The position numbers were made by a program, and so were the translations under genes. The notes beneath the pieces were generated by a model. The model was not told the origin of the DNA. It ran no database searches and saw nothing but the letters and a program-made list of their open reading frames with translations. Source: Phycisphaerales bacterium (GTDB lineage Bacteria > Planctomycetota > Phycisphaerae > Phycisphaerales > UBA1924). Taken from it: 64,000 nt of DNA. Location: positions 121,551-185,550 of the forward strand of contig CANHCQ010000004.1 in NCBI GenBank assembly GCA_947459215.1, written 5' to 3'. Shown here piece by piece: positions 7,363 to 15,832 of the stretch; within the stretch, counting starts at the first letter, position 1, and every line of letters starts with the position of its first letter.

Positions 7363-10236
7363 CTACTCGCAGAACACTGCGTTGTACGCGATGACAAACA
7401 GCAGGAAGTCCTGATCGTCAACGACATCGTCGAAGGTGATGTCCGCCGGACATCCAGCAGGCATGGAAGGATCGAAGCAGTCGAGGATGTTGTACGCCGA
7501 GGCGAACGCCTGGAAGTCGGCGTCATCCACAAAGCTGTCGCAATTGAAGTCGGTGAGACAGAGGCTGAGCGTCGCGGGGTTGCTCAAGGGGCCGTTGCCC
7601 GGGCCGGCGCACGAGTCCGACACAAGCGCCCGGAACTCGAGGTTCGCACCCTTCTTGATCGCGGTGATGTTCAGCGTCGCCTGGTTGATGTTCGAGGCGT
7701 TGAACCGCGCGTTCGCGCCCGCGAGCACGGGCTGGAACGTCGCTCCCCCCACTTCACGCCACTGCCACTGGTACGTCAGCGGCGGGTTGTTGCTGGTGCC
7801 CAGCACCGTGAAGCTCGACGAACCCTGCACGCACGACGAGTCGTTGCTCGGCTGGGTGGCGATCGTCGGCAGCCCGCCGCTGGTGTCGAGCCGGGCCCAT
7901 CCCACGCTGGGCACGCCGCCTTGGCCGACGAAGCCCTGACCCGAAGGCGGGACCGAGGTGCCGACCACGCCGAAGAGACCAGTGAGGACGATCTCATTGC
8001 CGAAGACGTTGACGCTGTTGACCTGCGGGAAGAGCGCGGCCACGCCGCCGAAGGTGGTCCACTTGCTGCCGTCCCAGCGCAGCACGCTGGCGAGGTCGTT
8101 CATGCCGGGGATGTTGTAGCTGCTGGTCGCGAGCCAGATCGATCCGAACGCCGAGACCGCCGACGTCGGCACGCCGAAGCCACTGACGATCGGGTTGGGG
8201 TTGGCCGCGGGACGAGGGATCTCGACCCAGAGATCCGTCGCGGGGTTGTAGCGGATCAGCACCGGATACGTCGTGCTGCTGCCGTTGATGCCGTTGGCGT
8301 ACACCGCCATGTACAGATCGCCGTTCAGAATCGGCAACGCGACGGCGGGGTTCGCCGAGTACCCGGCGCCGAAGCTGTTCTGCCCCAGGGCCCGCCAGGT
8401 CGTGCCGTCCCACGCCGCCACCCGCGCGGTGAGCGCACCGATATTCGTAAAGCGCCCGGTGATCACCAGCAACGGCGCACCCGCGGCAACGCTCGGGTGG
8501 CTCCACGCCGTCATCGCGGTGACCGCGTTGCCCGGGTCCGTCGGCCCGAACCGATCCCACGAGCCGTTCTCGATGGTGCCGGTGCGGCGCATGAGATACG
8601 AGGGCTTGCCGCCGCTGCCGCTGAAGTTGCCACCGATGACGAGGCTGCCCTGATAGCGCGTGACCGCGTCCACGCCGCCGACGCCGCTGGAGTAACTGCC
8701 GGGCACCGAGTCGACGATGGCCGGGGAGGTCGCGACCCCGTCGTAGCGGCGTAGCGTGGTCGCGCCACCGGCGAAGAAGAGAGCCCCGCCGGCCGGATCG
8801 GTGAGCACGCGTTCGATCGAGGCCGACGGCGCGCCGGGCGCGGGCGACAGCGTTGTGCCGTCCCACTTGGCAAGGTGGCTAGCGGCATCGGAGCCGATAC
8901 CGAAGAAGTTGCCCGCCAAGTACAGGTTGCTCCCGATCACACCCGAGCCGTTGACGAAGGGATAGCCGAAGCCCGAGTCGCCCAGCCCCTTGGCCGCGGG
9001 CGCGTAGGTGTTGCTGGCCGGGTCGTAGAACGCGAAGCGGTTCGCGCTCGAGCCGGTGTAGTTGAACGAGCCCGTGCCGCCCAAAGCGAGCCGCGTGCCG
9101 TCGGGCGAGAGGCACATCGCCTGCACCGTGTTGCCAAATTGCGAGTTCGTCGCGGCGGGCGCGGACCAGACACCGTTCGGCCCCGCGAGCACGACCAGCG
9201 GCCGATTGCCAAGGTTGGTCCCGACGTACAGCTTGCCGCCAAACACCGCCGCGGAACGCACCTCTCCCACGGCATCAAACAGCGTGGTCGGCGTGGTCGA
9301 GCTCGCGATCCAGGCGTTGCCCGCGCCGTTGAGCTTCGCGATCCGGTTCGAGGGCGCACCGGCGTTCGAGGCGAACGAGCCGTAGACGTACAACTCGTTC
9401 TGGTACACGATCGCGCCGTACACCGTGCCGTTGTTGATGCCCAAAGAGGGCAGCGGCACGATGTCATTGGTGCCCGGGTCGAACCGCGCGACCTGGAAGC
9501 GCGCGTTCGGTGCCGCGTCGCGGTAGAGGTTGCCGATCAGGTAGACGCTGCCGTTGAACACCACGAGCTGATTCGCTGTGCCGCGCACGTCAGGGAGCAG
9601 CGGTGTCCAGGTGCCGGTGCTCAGCGTCGGACCAGGGGTATACCGGTACAGAGCCCGCGTCGAGGGCGGCGACGGATCGCGCCCCATTGCGTACAGCGTC
9701 ACCGTCCCTGCACCGGGAACCACCGCGAGCGACTGGCACGTCGCGGTGATATCCGTCGTCGCCAGCGGCACCCACTTCGTGCCGTCCCACGCACCGACCG
9801 AAGAGGGATTCGGCCCCGGCAGCCACGGGGCGTTCACGCCGCCGAGGCCGCCGCCGATGAGGATGCGGTTCGCCCAGTTGGCGACCGCGTAGATGTTCGT
9901 AGCGCTGCCCGAATCGGTGCGCCCCATCGCCACCCAGCCCGAGCCGCTGAGGGCGTTGGGATTCCAGTACGCCACGCTGTAGGTGCGTGCATCACCGATA
10001 TAGGTGAACTGCCCGGTCGCGATCAGGCAATCACCCAGCGGCCCCGCGCCGTCGGGATCACCCACGCCCAGCGCCTGCACCTGCGCGTTCGCGCCCGGCA
10101 GGCCCTGCTGGTCCCCCACCTTCCACTGCGGCTGGCACTGGGCGTACGCCATCGAGGGCGTGATCGAGCCCGCCGCAAACACGCTGGCAACCACTCCAAC
10201 CCGCGCGAAGCGGTACGACCAAGTCTTGCTGTACAT
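7363..10236 (-). CDS. Large exported propeller/Ig-like protein with GC-type dockerin
   Basis: 957 residues from the ATG at 10236, chosen because AGGGAG precedes it and the product starts with a clean signal peptide (ending MAYA-Q, about 33). An upstream in-frame ATG would bury that signal. Residues about 35-780 are repeated propeller-like blades with motifs such as WDGTKWVPLA, WDGTTLSPAPG and WDGTTWRALG. An Ig-like segment follows, with PSNDSSCVQGSSSFTV and TYQWQWREV, and the dockerin ends the protein. The second calcium loop is degenerate (DITFDDVVDDQDF) and the last residues are FCE. It is likely a surface protein for binding or structure. No catalytic motif is seen. Confidence 0.78.
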   Translation of the reverse strand: MYSKTWSYRFARVGVVASVFAAGSITPSMAYAQCQPQWKVGDQQGLPGANAQVQALGVGDPDGAGPLGDCLIATGQFTYIGDARTYSVAYWNPNALSGSGWVAMGRTDSGSATNIYAVANWANRILIGGGLGGVNAPWLPGPNPSSVGAWDGTKWVPLATTDITATCQSLAVVPGAGTVTLYAMGRDPSPPSTRALYRYTPGPTLSTGTWTPLLPDVRGTANQLVVFNGSVYLIGNLYRDAAPNARFQVARFDPGTNDIVPLPSLGINNGTVYGAIVYQNELYVYGSFASNAGAPSNRIAKLNGAGNAWIASSTTPTTLFDAVGEVRSAAVFGGKLYVGTNLGNRPLVVLAGPNGVWSAPAATNSQFGNTVQAMCLSPDGTRLALGGTGSFNYTGSSANRFAFYDPASNTYAPAAKGLGDSGFGYPFVNGSGVIGSNLYLAGNFFGIGSDAASHLAKWDGTTLSPAPGAPSASIERVLTDPAGGALFFAGGATTLRRYDGVATSPAIVDSVPGSYSSGVGGVDAVTRYQGSLVIGGNFSGSGGKPSYLMRRTGTIENGSWDRFGPTDPGNAVTAMTAWSHPSVAAGAPLLVITGRFTNIGALTARVAAWDGTTWRALGQNSFGAGYSANPAVALPILNGDLYMAVYANGINGSSTTYPVLIRYNPATDLWVEIPRPAANPNPIVSGFGVPTSAVSAFGSIWLATSSYNIPGMNDLASVLRWDGSKWTTFGGVAALFPQVNSVNVFGNEIVLTGLFGVVGTSVPPSGQGFVGQGGVPSVGWARLDTSGGLPTIATQPSNDSSCVQGSSSFTVLGTSNNPPLTYQWQWREVGGATFQPVLAGANARFNASNINQATLNITAIKKGANLEFRALVSDSCAGPGNGPLSNPATLSLCLTDFNCDSFVDDADFQAFASAYNILDCFDPSMPAGCPADITFDDVVDDQDFLLFVIAYNAVFCE

Positions 10237-10460
10237 GGCACTCCCTCTGCAGAACAGTATCGTGGAAGCGTCAAGCGCTGCCCGACACTGCATGAACGCT
10301 CAGACCCCATACGCCGTGAGATTCACTCTCAATTACCAACAAACGTCCCCAGAATCGAAATGCGGCACCACCACCCAGTGGTTACCCCTGCGATCACAAC
10401 CGCGACCGAGGCGATGACCCCAGCGCCTTCACAATGCCCGCGCGTTGCGACACACGCCGT

Positions 10461-11522
10461 TCAAGGGCACAGCAGGGTGTTGTATGCGCCAGCGAAGAGC
10501 ACGAAATCCGCGTCGTCCACGACGGCGTCGGCGTTCAAGTCCGCCGGGCAATCGGTCGGCATCCCGGGATCGTCGCACACGAGGATGTTGTACGCCCCGG
10601 CGAACACCACAAAGTCCGCGTCATCCACCGCGGCGTCGCAGGTGAGGTCAGCGCGGCAGACGATCACCCGGGCGGGCGCGGTCGCGTTCCCGCCGCAAGC
10701 ACCGAGCCCGGCATCGACTACGCAGTCGTACACGCCTTCATTGCCGCCGCTCACGCTTGCGATCGTCAGCGTTGCACCGTTCTCTCCCAACAGCTCGACG
10801 CCATTGTGGCGCCACTGAAAGGTCGTTGCACCCGGTGCGGTCGCGGTGAGCGTGAGGCTCGACCCCGGGCACGGGCGACTCGTGTGCGGCAGCGCCGCAG
10901 CCACATTCCGGCCGACTCGCACATTGTCCAATTCGTGAGACGATGTCCACGCGAGCGGGTTGCTGTCGTAGCTCTCAAAGACCGCGGCGACGATGCCCTG
11001 GCACGAGACCGCGCCGACGAAGCCGTCGATCCCGTGGGCCGGCGACGGGTTCCCGTCCACGATGTCGGAAGTGAAGGAATTGCCCAAGGCGTCGATCACC
11101 GTAAGCCGCGCGTGGTTGCGAATGCCGCTGCCGTCGTCGTAGAGCCAGCCGCCAATACCCTCGACCGGCGTGTCGAAATCGAGCCGGAACTGCCCCGACG
11201 CCGTGTTGGTGGACCCGAGCAGCGCGCCGCCCGACACGCGGCCGGGCGCATTGAACGCGCCGGAGAAGAACACCCGGGCCGTCGCCGAGCGCACCTCGCC
11301 GCCGGGCCCGACCAGCGACAGATCGATTGCGGGCGAGAGACGATCGATCTCCTGAAAGTTGGAGTAGGCTTCGAACGTGAACGTGGTCGCCGGCGCGGAG
11401 AGCGCAGCGACGAAGGGCCCATCGGCGCCCGACGCGTTCGCGCCGATGAAGAACGACACCTGCGCCGATGCACCCGACGCCGCCAACAGCGCCAACATTC
11501 CAGAACACGCCGCACGCTTCAT
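10461..11522 (-). CDS. Exported Ig-like protein with GC-type dockerin
   Basis: 353 residues from the ATG at 11522; a GGAG eight bases upstream supports it over an in-frame GTG nine bases earlier. The signal peptide ends GASA-Q. The first half is an all-beta domain (TFTFEAYSNFQEIDRLSP ... EGIGGWLYDDGSGI) like choice-of-anchor domains in planctomycete surface proteins. An Ig-like domain follows (SRPCPGSSLTLTATAPGATT, FQWRHNGVEL, NEGVYDCVVD). The dockerin then gives CRADLTCDAAVDDADF and DLNADAVVDDADF and ends LLCP. The first calcium loop has LTCD in place of LNGD. Role unknown; extracellular binding protein by inference. Confidence 0.78.
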   Translation of the reverse strand: MKRAACSGMLALLAASGASAQVSFFIGANASGADGPFVAALSAPATTFTFEAYSNFQEIDRLSPAIDLSLVGPGGEVRSATARVFFSGAFNAPGRVSGGALLGSTNTASGQFRLDFDTPVEGIGGWLYDDGSGIRNHARLTVIDALGNSFTSDIVDGNPSPAHGIDGFVGAVSCQGIVAAVFESYDSNPLAWTSSHELDNVRVGRNVAAALPHTSRPCPGSSLTLTATAPGATTFQWRHNGVELLGENGATLTIASVSGGNEGVYDCVVDAGLGACGGNATAPARVIVCRADLTCDAAVDDADFVVFAGAYNILVCDDPGMPTDCPADLNADAVVDDADFVLFAGAYNTLLCP

Positions 11523-11639
11523 GATGAGCACTCCATGGAGGGCACGCCTGGGGGTGTGGGGCGTCGCTCGCTGAGTGCAGATCGTTGCCTACCTTGCCCA
11601 GAATCGCGCGCAGGTTATCGGACAGCCCCAATCGGTCTC

Positions 11640-12440
11640 TCACGGGCACAGCAGCGCGTCGTACGCCGTCGCGAAGCTTGAGAAGTCCGCATCATCCACG
11701 AAGCCGTCGTTGTTAATGTCCGCCGGGCACCCCGCGGGCATGGCGGGATCGGCGCAGTCGAGGATGTTGTACGCGAAAGCGAAGAGCGAGAAATCGACAT
11801 CGTCGACGAAGGCGTCGCCGTTGAGATCGCCCGGACACGCCGTCGCCGGCTTGGGCGTGTCAAACCGCAGATCATCAAACCCCACCGTCGCGCTCTGCGA
11901 GAACATCCGGATCCGATGAATGCCCGCCGCACTCACCGCAAGTGGTGCCGGGTTGCTGTCGGGTTGCGTGTCGCTGCCCAAGAGGTTGCCGTTCACGTCG
12001 TAGGCCTCGAGCGTCTTGCTGCCGGGGATCGGCTGCAGGTCGCCCCGGACCGAAACGGCGGTAACAACGTACTTCACCGATCCGGTCGGATCAAAGAACG
12101 CGGCCCCTACCGGGAAGGTGCTCTGATACGTCAGCCGGCCATCGAGCGTCGAGCCGCCGAGGATGTTCTTGCCGCTCGGCGTATTGAAACCGTGGTTCAC
12201 GACCGCCACAAACGCGGAGCCTGAAGAGAACCGCACACCGTGGGTCGCGAGATAGAAGTCAGACAGGCGTGACGCGGCGGGAATCGACGCCCCGGGCGAG
12301 TTGCTCATCGCCGGGAAATCCTCGAACGTCAGCAGGATCGGCTGCGCCGTCGCGTTCGACGCCAACGCAAGAACGCCACCGATCGCAACGCCGCGCAACC
12401 AGGCGGTCGCGTCAGTTCCGAGACATACATGCTTTGTCAT
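11640..12440 (-). CDS. Exported protein with GC-type dockerin
   Basis: 266 residues from the ATG at 12440; upstream in-frame starts give an arginine-rich leader with no signal peptide. The signal peptide hydrophobic core is LRGVAIGGVLALASNATA. The body (QPILLTFEDFPAMSN ... VRFSSGSAFVAVVNHG ... VGFDDLRFD) resembles jelly-roll domains that begin with a TFEDF motif in exported planctomycete proteins. The tail is PGDLNGDAFVDDVDF, DCADPAMPAGCP, DINNDGFVDDADF, LLCP. It lies 64 bp downstream of the lipase-like gene on the same strand and may be co-transcribed. The AGAGG directly abuts the ATG, so the start is less certain. Confidence 0.72.
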   Translation of the reverse strand: MTKHVCLGTDATAWLRGVAIGGVLALASNATAQPILLTFEDFPAMSNSPGASIPAASRLSDFYLATHGVRFSSGSAFVAVVNHGFNTPSGKNILGGSTLDGRLTYQSTFPVGAAFFDPTGSVKYVVTAVSVRGDLQPIPGSKTLEAYDVNGNLLGSDTQPDSNPAPLAVSAAGIHRIRMFSQSATVGFDDLRFDTPKPATACPGDLNGDAFVDDVDFSLFAFAYNILDCADPAMPAGCPADINNDGFVDDADFSSFATAYDALLCP

Positions 12441-12504
12441 CCTCTGAATATACCAGCCATGACAAGCACAGCACCGGTCGCCCCCGCGACGCAGCCCGGG
12501 CAAT

Positions 12505-14004
12505 CTACGGGCACACCAGGGTCTCGTACGCCGTCGCAAAGATCACAAAGTCGGCGTCATCCACAACGCTGTCGCGGTTCAGGTCCGCCGGGCAGCCCGC
12601 TGGCATCGCCGGATCGGCACAGTCGAGCAGGCTGTACGCCGCAGCAAAGATCACGAAGTCCGCATCGTCCACAAACGCATCGGCGTTGAAGTCCGCCGGG
12701 CAGGGCGGGTTGGTCACCGTGACGGCGACGGGATCGAAGTCAATCCGTGTGCGTCCGCCGGCGCCCGTGATGGCGACGTAGATGTTGTACGGCTGCGTGC
12801 GTGCCGCGGGGGTGATGGCCCATGGCACCGACACCAACGTCGGACCGGCGGCCGCACCGAACGACGCGGTGCCGAGCAGGGTGCCACCAGTGGCCGGATT
12901 GCGATCGTCGTCCGCGTACACCGAGACCTGCACGCCCGCACCGGTCGACTGATAGAAGAAGTCGGTCGCGTTGGACTCGCCAAACGCGAGCGTGGGCTTG
13001 TCGGTCTGCACCTGGAAGACATTCGGCCAGGCAGGCTGAGCCGTGGTGATGGCGAGCCGGCCGCCGGTGCCGACGATCGCGGTGCCGCCGAGGGTGTTGA
13101 GCAGCCCCGCCCGCGCCTGCGTGCCGGTGCGGATTCCACCCCCGCTCAACCCCGCGATGCGCGAGTACCAGAACCCGCTCAGCGCCCGCGGATTCGTATC
13201 GACGTCGGTCGTGTACCACGTCGGGTTGATGCACGAGGTGCACTCGCCGTCGCCGGTCGCGAGCGGATCGATGGTGCCGTAGTACCAGGTGTGGATGAGG
13301 CTGTGGTTGCCCGAGCCGAGGTTGCCCATCTGCTGGTTGAACGCGCCGGCGAGGCTCGAGCCGCTCGGCGCTGCGACGTTCTGCCAGATGTTGTCGGCGA
13401 AGACGACGGTGCTGACCACACGAGCCGCGGCATCGCCGAAGAGCGCGACGGGCACGGGATCGAGCGTGGTGAGTTGATCGACCCACACGCCGCTCTCGCC
13501 CATGGTGCGTGCGAGCGACGCGACGAGCGCTCCGCCGCGGCTGTGACCGATGACATGGAACGGGTGCGCCAGCACGGAGCGTCCGCCGTAGTTCCACGTC
13601 TGCAAATGCGCGAACACCGCCTGCGCCACCGTCTGCGTCGGGGTCGCGTCCTCGCCGACATCGGGTTCGGGCACACCGCGCTGGAAACCGTCGATCGCAG
13701 TCCAGTCGAGCGCGACGACGAATTCTCCGGTGGTGAAGGTCGCATCGGGCGCGACGGCGATGGGCGTCCGCGCGACCACAAGACCGCTGGTGCCCTGCGT
13801 GACGACCAGATTGACCCGGGTCACGTTCACACCGGGCGTCGCCCCACCACCGGCACGCCGCGCGATCGCGTCGGCCATGGCGTTCACCCACGTCATGTCA
13901 GCGTTGAAGCCGTGGGTGACGATGGTGACGCCGCCGGCGAGGGCGGAGGAAGCGAGCGAGCCGGCCAACGAGCCGGCGATGGCAGTGCGGAACAGATCGG
14001 GCAC
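12505..14004 (-). CDS. Exported alpha/beta-hydrolase (lipase-like) with GC-type dockerin
   Basis: 499 residues from a GTG at 14004, with AAGGAG six bases upstream. The signal peptide ends SALA-G. The hydrolase domain has an early VTHGF strand (oxyanion region, about 29-33) and the nucleophile elbow GHSRGG with Ser155; TTLDPVPVALFGD follows and may supply the acid, and a His within NHSLIHTWYYG may complete the triad. Lipases and esterases of this shape cleave ester bonds; substrate unknown. A beta domain (about 320-430, VFQVQTDKPTLAFGESN) precedes the dockerin, which ends LVCP. This is one of the few clearly enzymatic GC-dockerin proteins here. Confidence 0.8.
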   Translation of the reverse strand: MPDLFRTAIAGSLAGSLASSALAGGVTIVTHGFNADMTWVNAMADAIARRAGGGATPGVNVTRVNLVVTQGTSGLVVARTPIAVAPDATFTTGEFVVALDWTAIDGFQRGVPEPDVGEDATPTQTVAQAVFAHLQTWNYGGRSVLAHPFHVIGHSRGGALVASLARTMGESGVWVDQLTTLDPVPVALFGDAAARVVSTVVFADNIWQNVAAPSGSSLAGAFNQQMGNLGSGNHSLIHTWYYGTIDPLATGDGECTSCINPTWYTTDVDTNPRALSGFWYSRIAGLSGGGIRTGTQARAGLLNTLGGTAIVGTGGRLAITTAQPAWPNVFQVQTDKPTLAFGESNATDFFYQSTGAGVQVSVYADDDRNPATGGTLLGTASFGAAAGPTLVSVPWAITPAARTQPYNIYVAITGAGGRTRIDFDPVAVTVTNPPCPADFNADAFVDDADFVIFAAAYSLLDCADPAMPAGCPADLNRDSVVDDADFVIFATAYETLVCP

Positions 14005-14106
14005 CTCAAGCTCCTTCGCAGCAAAACCGACCGCGGCGTCGGGAGGGGATCGCTTCCCGTTCCGACGCCGCAGTCTACTTCATGTGTCCAATGGATCCAA
14101 CCGAAA

Positions 14107-15675
14107 TCACGAGTTGATGACGCGACCCTCGCTCGCCAGCGCCGCCTCGTGCACGGACTCGTGCATCGTCGGATGCGCATGGATCGTGCAGATGAGTTCC
14201 TCGCTCGTGGCTTCGAGACGCCGCGCGAGTGACAGCTCGGCGATCAGCTCCGTCGCCTGGTCGCCCATGATGTGGGCGCCGAGGATCTCGCCGCGGGGCA
14301 AACCACGGATGATCTTGCAGAAGCCGTCGGTGTGGCGGGTCGCGATCGCCTTGCCCAGCGCGCTGAAGGGGAACGTGCCGGTGTCGTAGTCCTTGCCCTT
14401 CACCAGGCCGCGTTCCTTGAGGGCGCGCTCGGTGAAGCCGACGCTGGCGACCTGCGGGTGGCAGTAGGTGCAGCCGGGGATGACGGTGTAGTCGATCGGG
14501 ATGGGCTCGTGGAGCTTCTTGCCGTGCTCGGTCTTGCCGTCGCGCCAGGCGAGGCGCTCGACGCAGATGATCGCCTCTTCGCCGGCAACGTGCGCGAGCC
14601 ACGGCGGGCCGATCACGTCGCCGATCGCGTAAATCCCAGGCAGATTCGTCTTGTAATCGATGCCCCTCGGCTCGGGCTTGCTCGCGTCGTAATCGGTCTT
14701 GATGTGGTCCTTGAACGTCTCGAGCCCCAGCGACGCATCGAACAATCCATCGAAGCGGCCCTTCACGCCGATCGCCAGCAGCACCTTCTCGGCTTCGAGC
14801 GTTTCCTTCTTGCTCTCGTCCGGCTTGCCGTTCACCATCGGCGCGACCGTGACCTTCACGCCCGTCGCGGTCTTCTCGATGTTCGTCACGCCGGTGGAGG
14901 TCTTGATCTCCATGCCGTGCTTCTTGAAGACCTTCTCCATCGCGACGCACACGTCGTCGTCCTCAACGGGCAAGATCCGCGGCATCATCTCGATGACCGT
15001 CACCTTGGTCCCGAACGTGTGATAGAAGTACCCAAACTCCATGCCGATCGCGCCGGCGCCGACGACGATCAGGCTCTTGGGCTGGGCCTTGTTGAACATC
15101 GCCTCGCGGGCGCCCCAGATCTTGTCGCCGTCGAACTTGGCGAAGGGCAGATCGCGAGCGACCGAGCCGGTGGCCACCACGACGTGGGTCGCCGTGATGG
15201 TTTCCTTCACCGCGCCGGGCGTGGCGGGCGCGCTGGTCAACTGATCCTGCACCGTGCATTCCTGCACCTGGATCTTCACCGCGTTCTGCGGCCCGCGGGC
15301 CCCGGGCTTCGCCGCGGCCACGATCTTCGCGTTGCCCTTGAGGAACTCGATCTTGTTCTTCTTCATCAGGAACTCAACACCCTTGTTGAGTTTGCTCGCG
15401 ACATCGCGCGAGCGTCCGATGGTCTTGGTCCAGTCGAACTTCACGTCGCCCTGGATCTGCAGGCCCCACGCCTCGCGCTCCTGGAGCTTTTCCATCAGTT
15501 CGGCGTTGGCGAGCAGGGCCTTGCTGGGGATGCAGCCCCAGTTGAGGCACACGCCGCCGAGCTTGTCGCGCTCGATGACCGCCACCTTGTACCCGAGCTG
15601 CGCCGCCCGGATCGCCCCGACATAGCCGCCGGGTCCGCCGCCAATCACCACAACGTCAAAGTGCCGCTCGGCCAC
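14107..15675 (-). CDS. lpdA: Dihydrolipoyl dehydrogenase (E3)
   Basis: 522 residues from a GTG at 15675, with AGAAAGGA seven bases upstream; longer in-frame starts add an unlikely arginine-rich leader. FAD-binding GGGPGG is at 12-17, the redox disulfide CLNWGC is Cys43/Cys48, the NAD domain begins VVGAGAIGMEFG, and IYAIGDV and the C-terminal HAHPTMHE give the flavin and active-site His motifs. It reoxidises dihydrolipoamide of the 2-oxoacid dehydrogenase or glycine cleavage complexes in the cytoplasm. An insertion of about 30 residues around 120-150 (ARGPQNAVKIQVQECTVQDQ) is longer than in typical E3. No E1/E2 genes adjoin it; it sits alone between exported-protein genes. Confidence 0.95.
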   Translation of the reverse strand: MAERHFDVVVIGGGPGGYVGAIRAAQLGYKVAVIERDKLGGVCLNWGCIPSKALLANAELMEKLQEREAWGLQIQGDVKFDWTKTIGRSRDVASKLNKGVEFLMKKNKIEFLKGNAKIVAAAKPGARGPQNAVKIQVQECTVQDQLTSAPATPGAVKETITATHVVVATGSVARDLPFAKFDGDKIWGAREAMFNKAQPKSLIVVGAGAIGMEFGYFYHTFGTKVTVIEMMPRILPVEDDDVCVAMEKVFKKHGMEIKTSTGVTNIEKTATGVKVTVAPMVNGKPDESKKETLEAEKVLLAIGVKGRFDGLFDASLGLETFKDHIKTDYDASKPEPRGIDYKTNLPGIYAIGDVIGPPWLAHVAGEEAIICVERLAWRDGKTEHGKKLHEPIPIDYTVIPGCTYCHPQVASVGFTERALKERGLVKGKDYDTGTFPFSALGKAIATRHTDGFCKIIRGLPRGEILGAHIMGDQATELIAELSLARRLEATSEELICTIHAHPTMHESVHEAALASEGRVINS

Positions 15676-15769
15676 TGGAAAGTCCTTTCTAGACACGCCC
15701 GCCGGGGCCACAATCCGACCCAGCGGCGAGCGGGGGCGACTATAGGAAAGATCGCGACGCAAGCCAGCG

Positions 15770-15806
15770 CCAAAAGGATAGCGGCCGAAGGAGAGCCTTC
15801 GGCCGC
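15770..15806 (-). terminator. Rho-independent terminator after the FGE-like/dockerin operon
   Basis: An 11-bp perfect stem (15781-15791 with 15796-15806, four-base loop) lies 27 bases beyond the stop at 15833. Read on the minus strand it is followed by a T-rich stretch (TATCCTTTTGG). Confidence 0.7.
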
Positions 15807-15832
15807 GACCGATTCAAGAGCATGATCGGCGG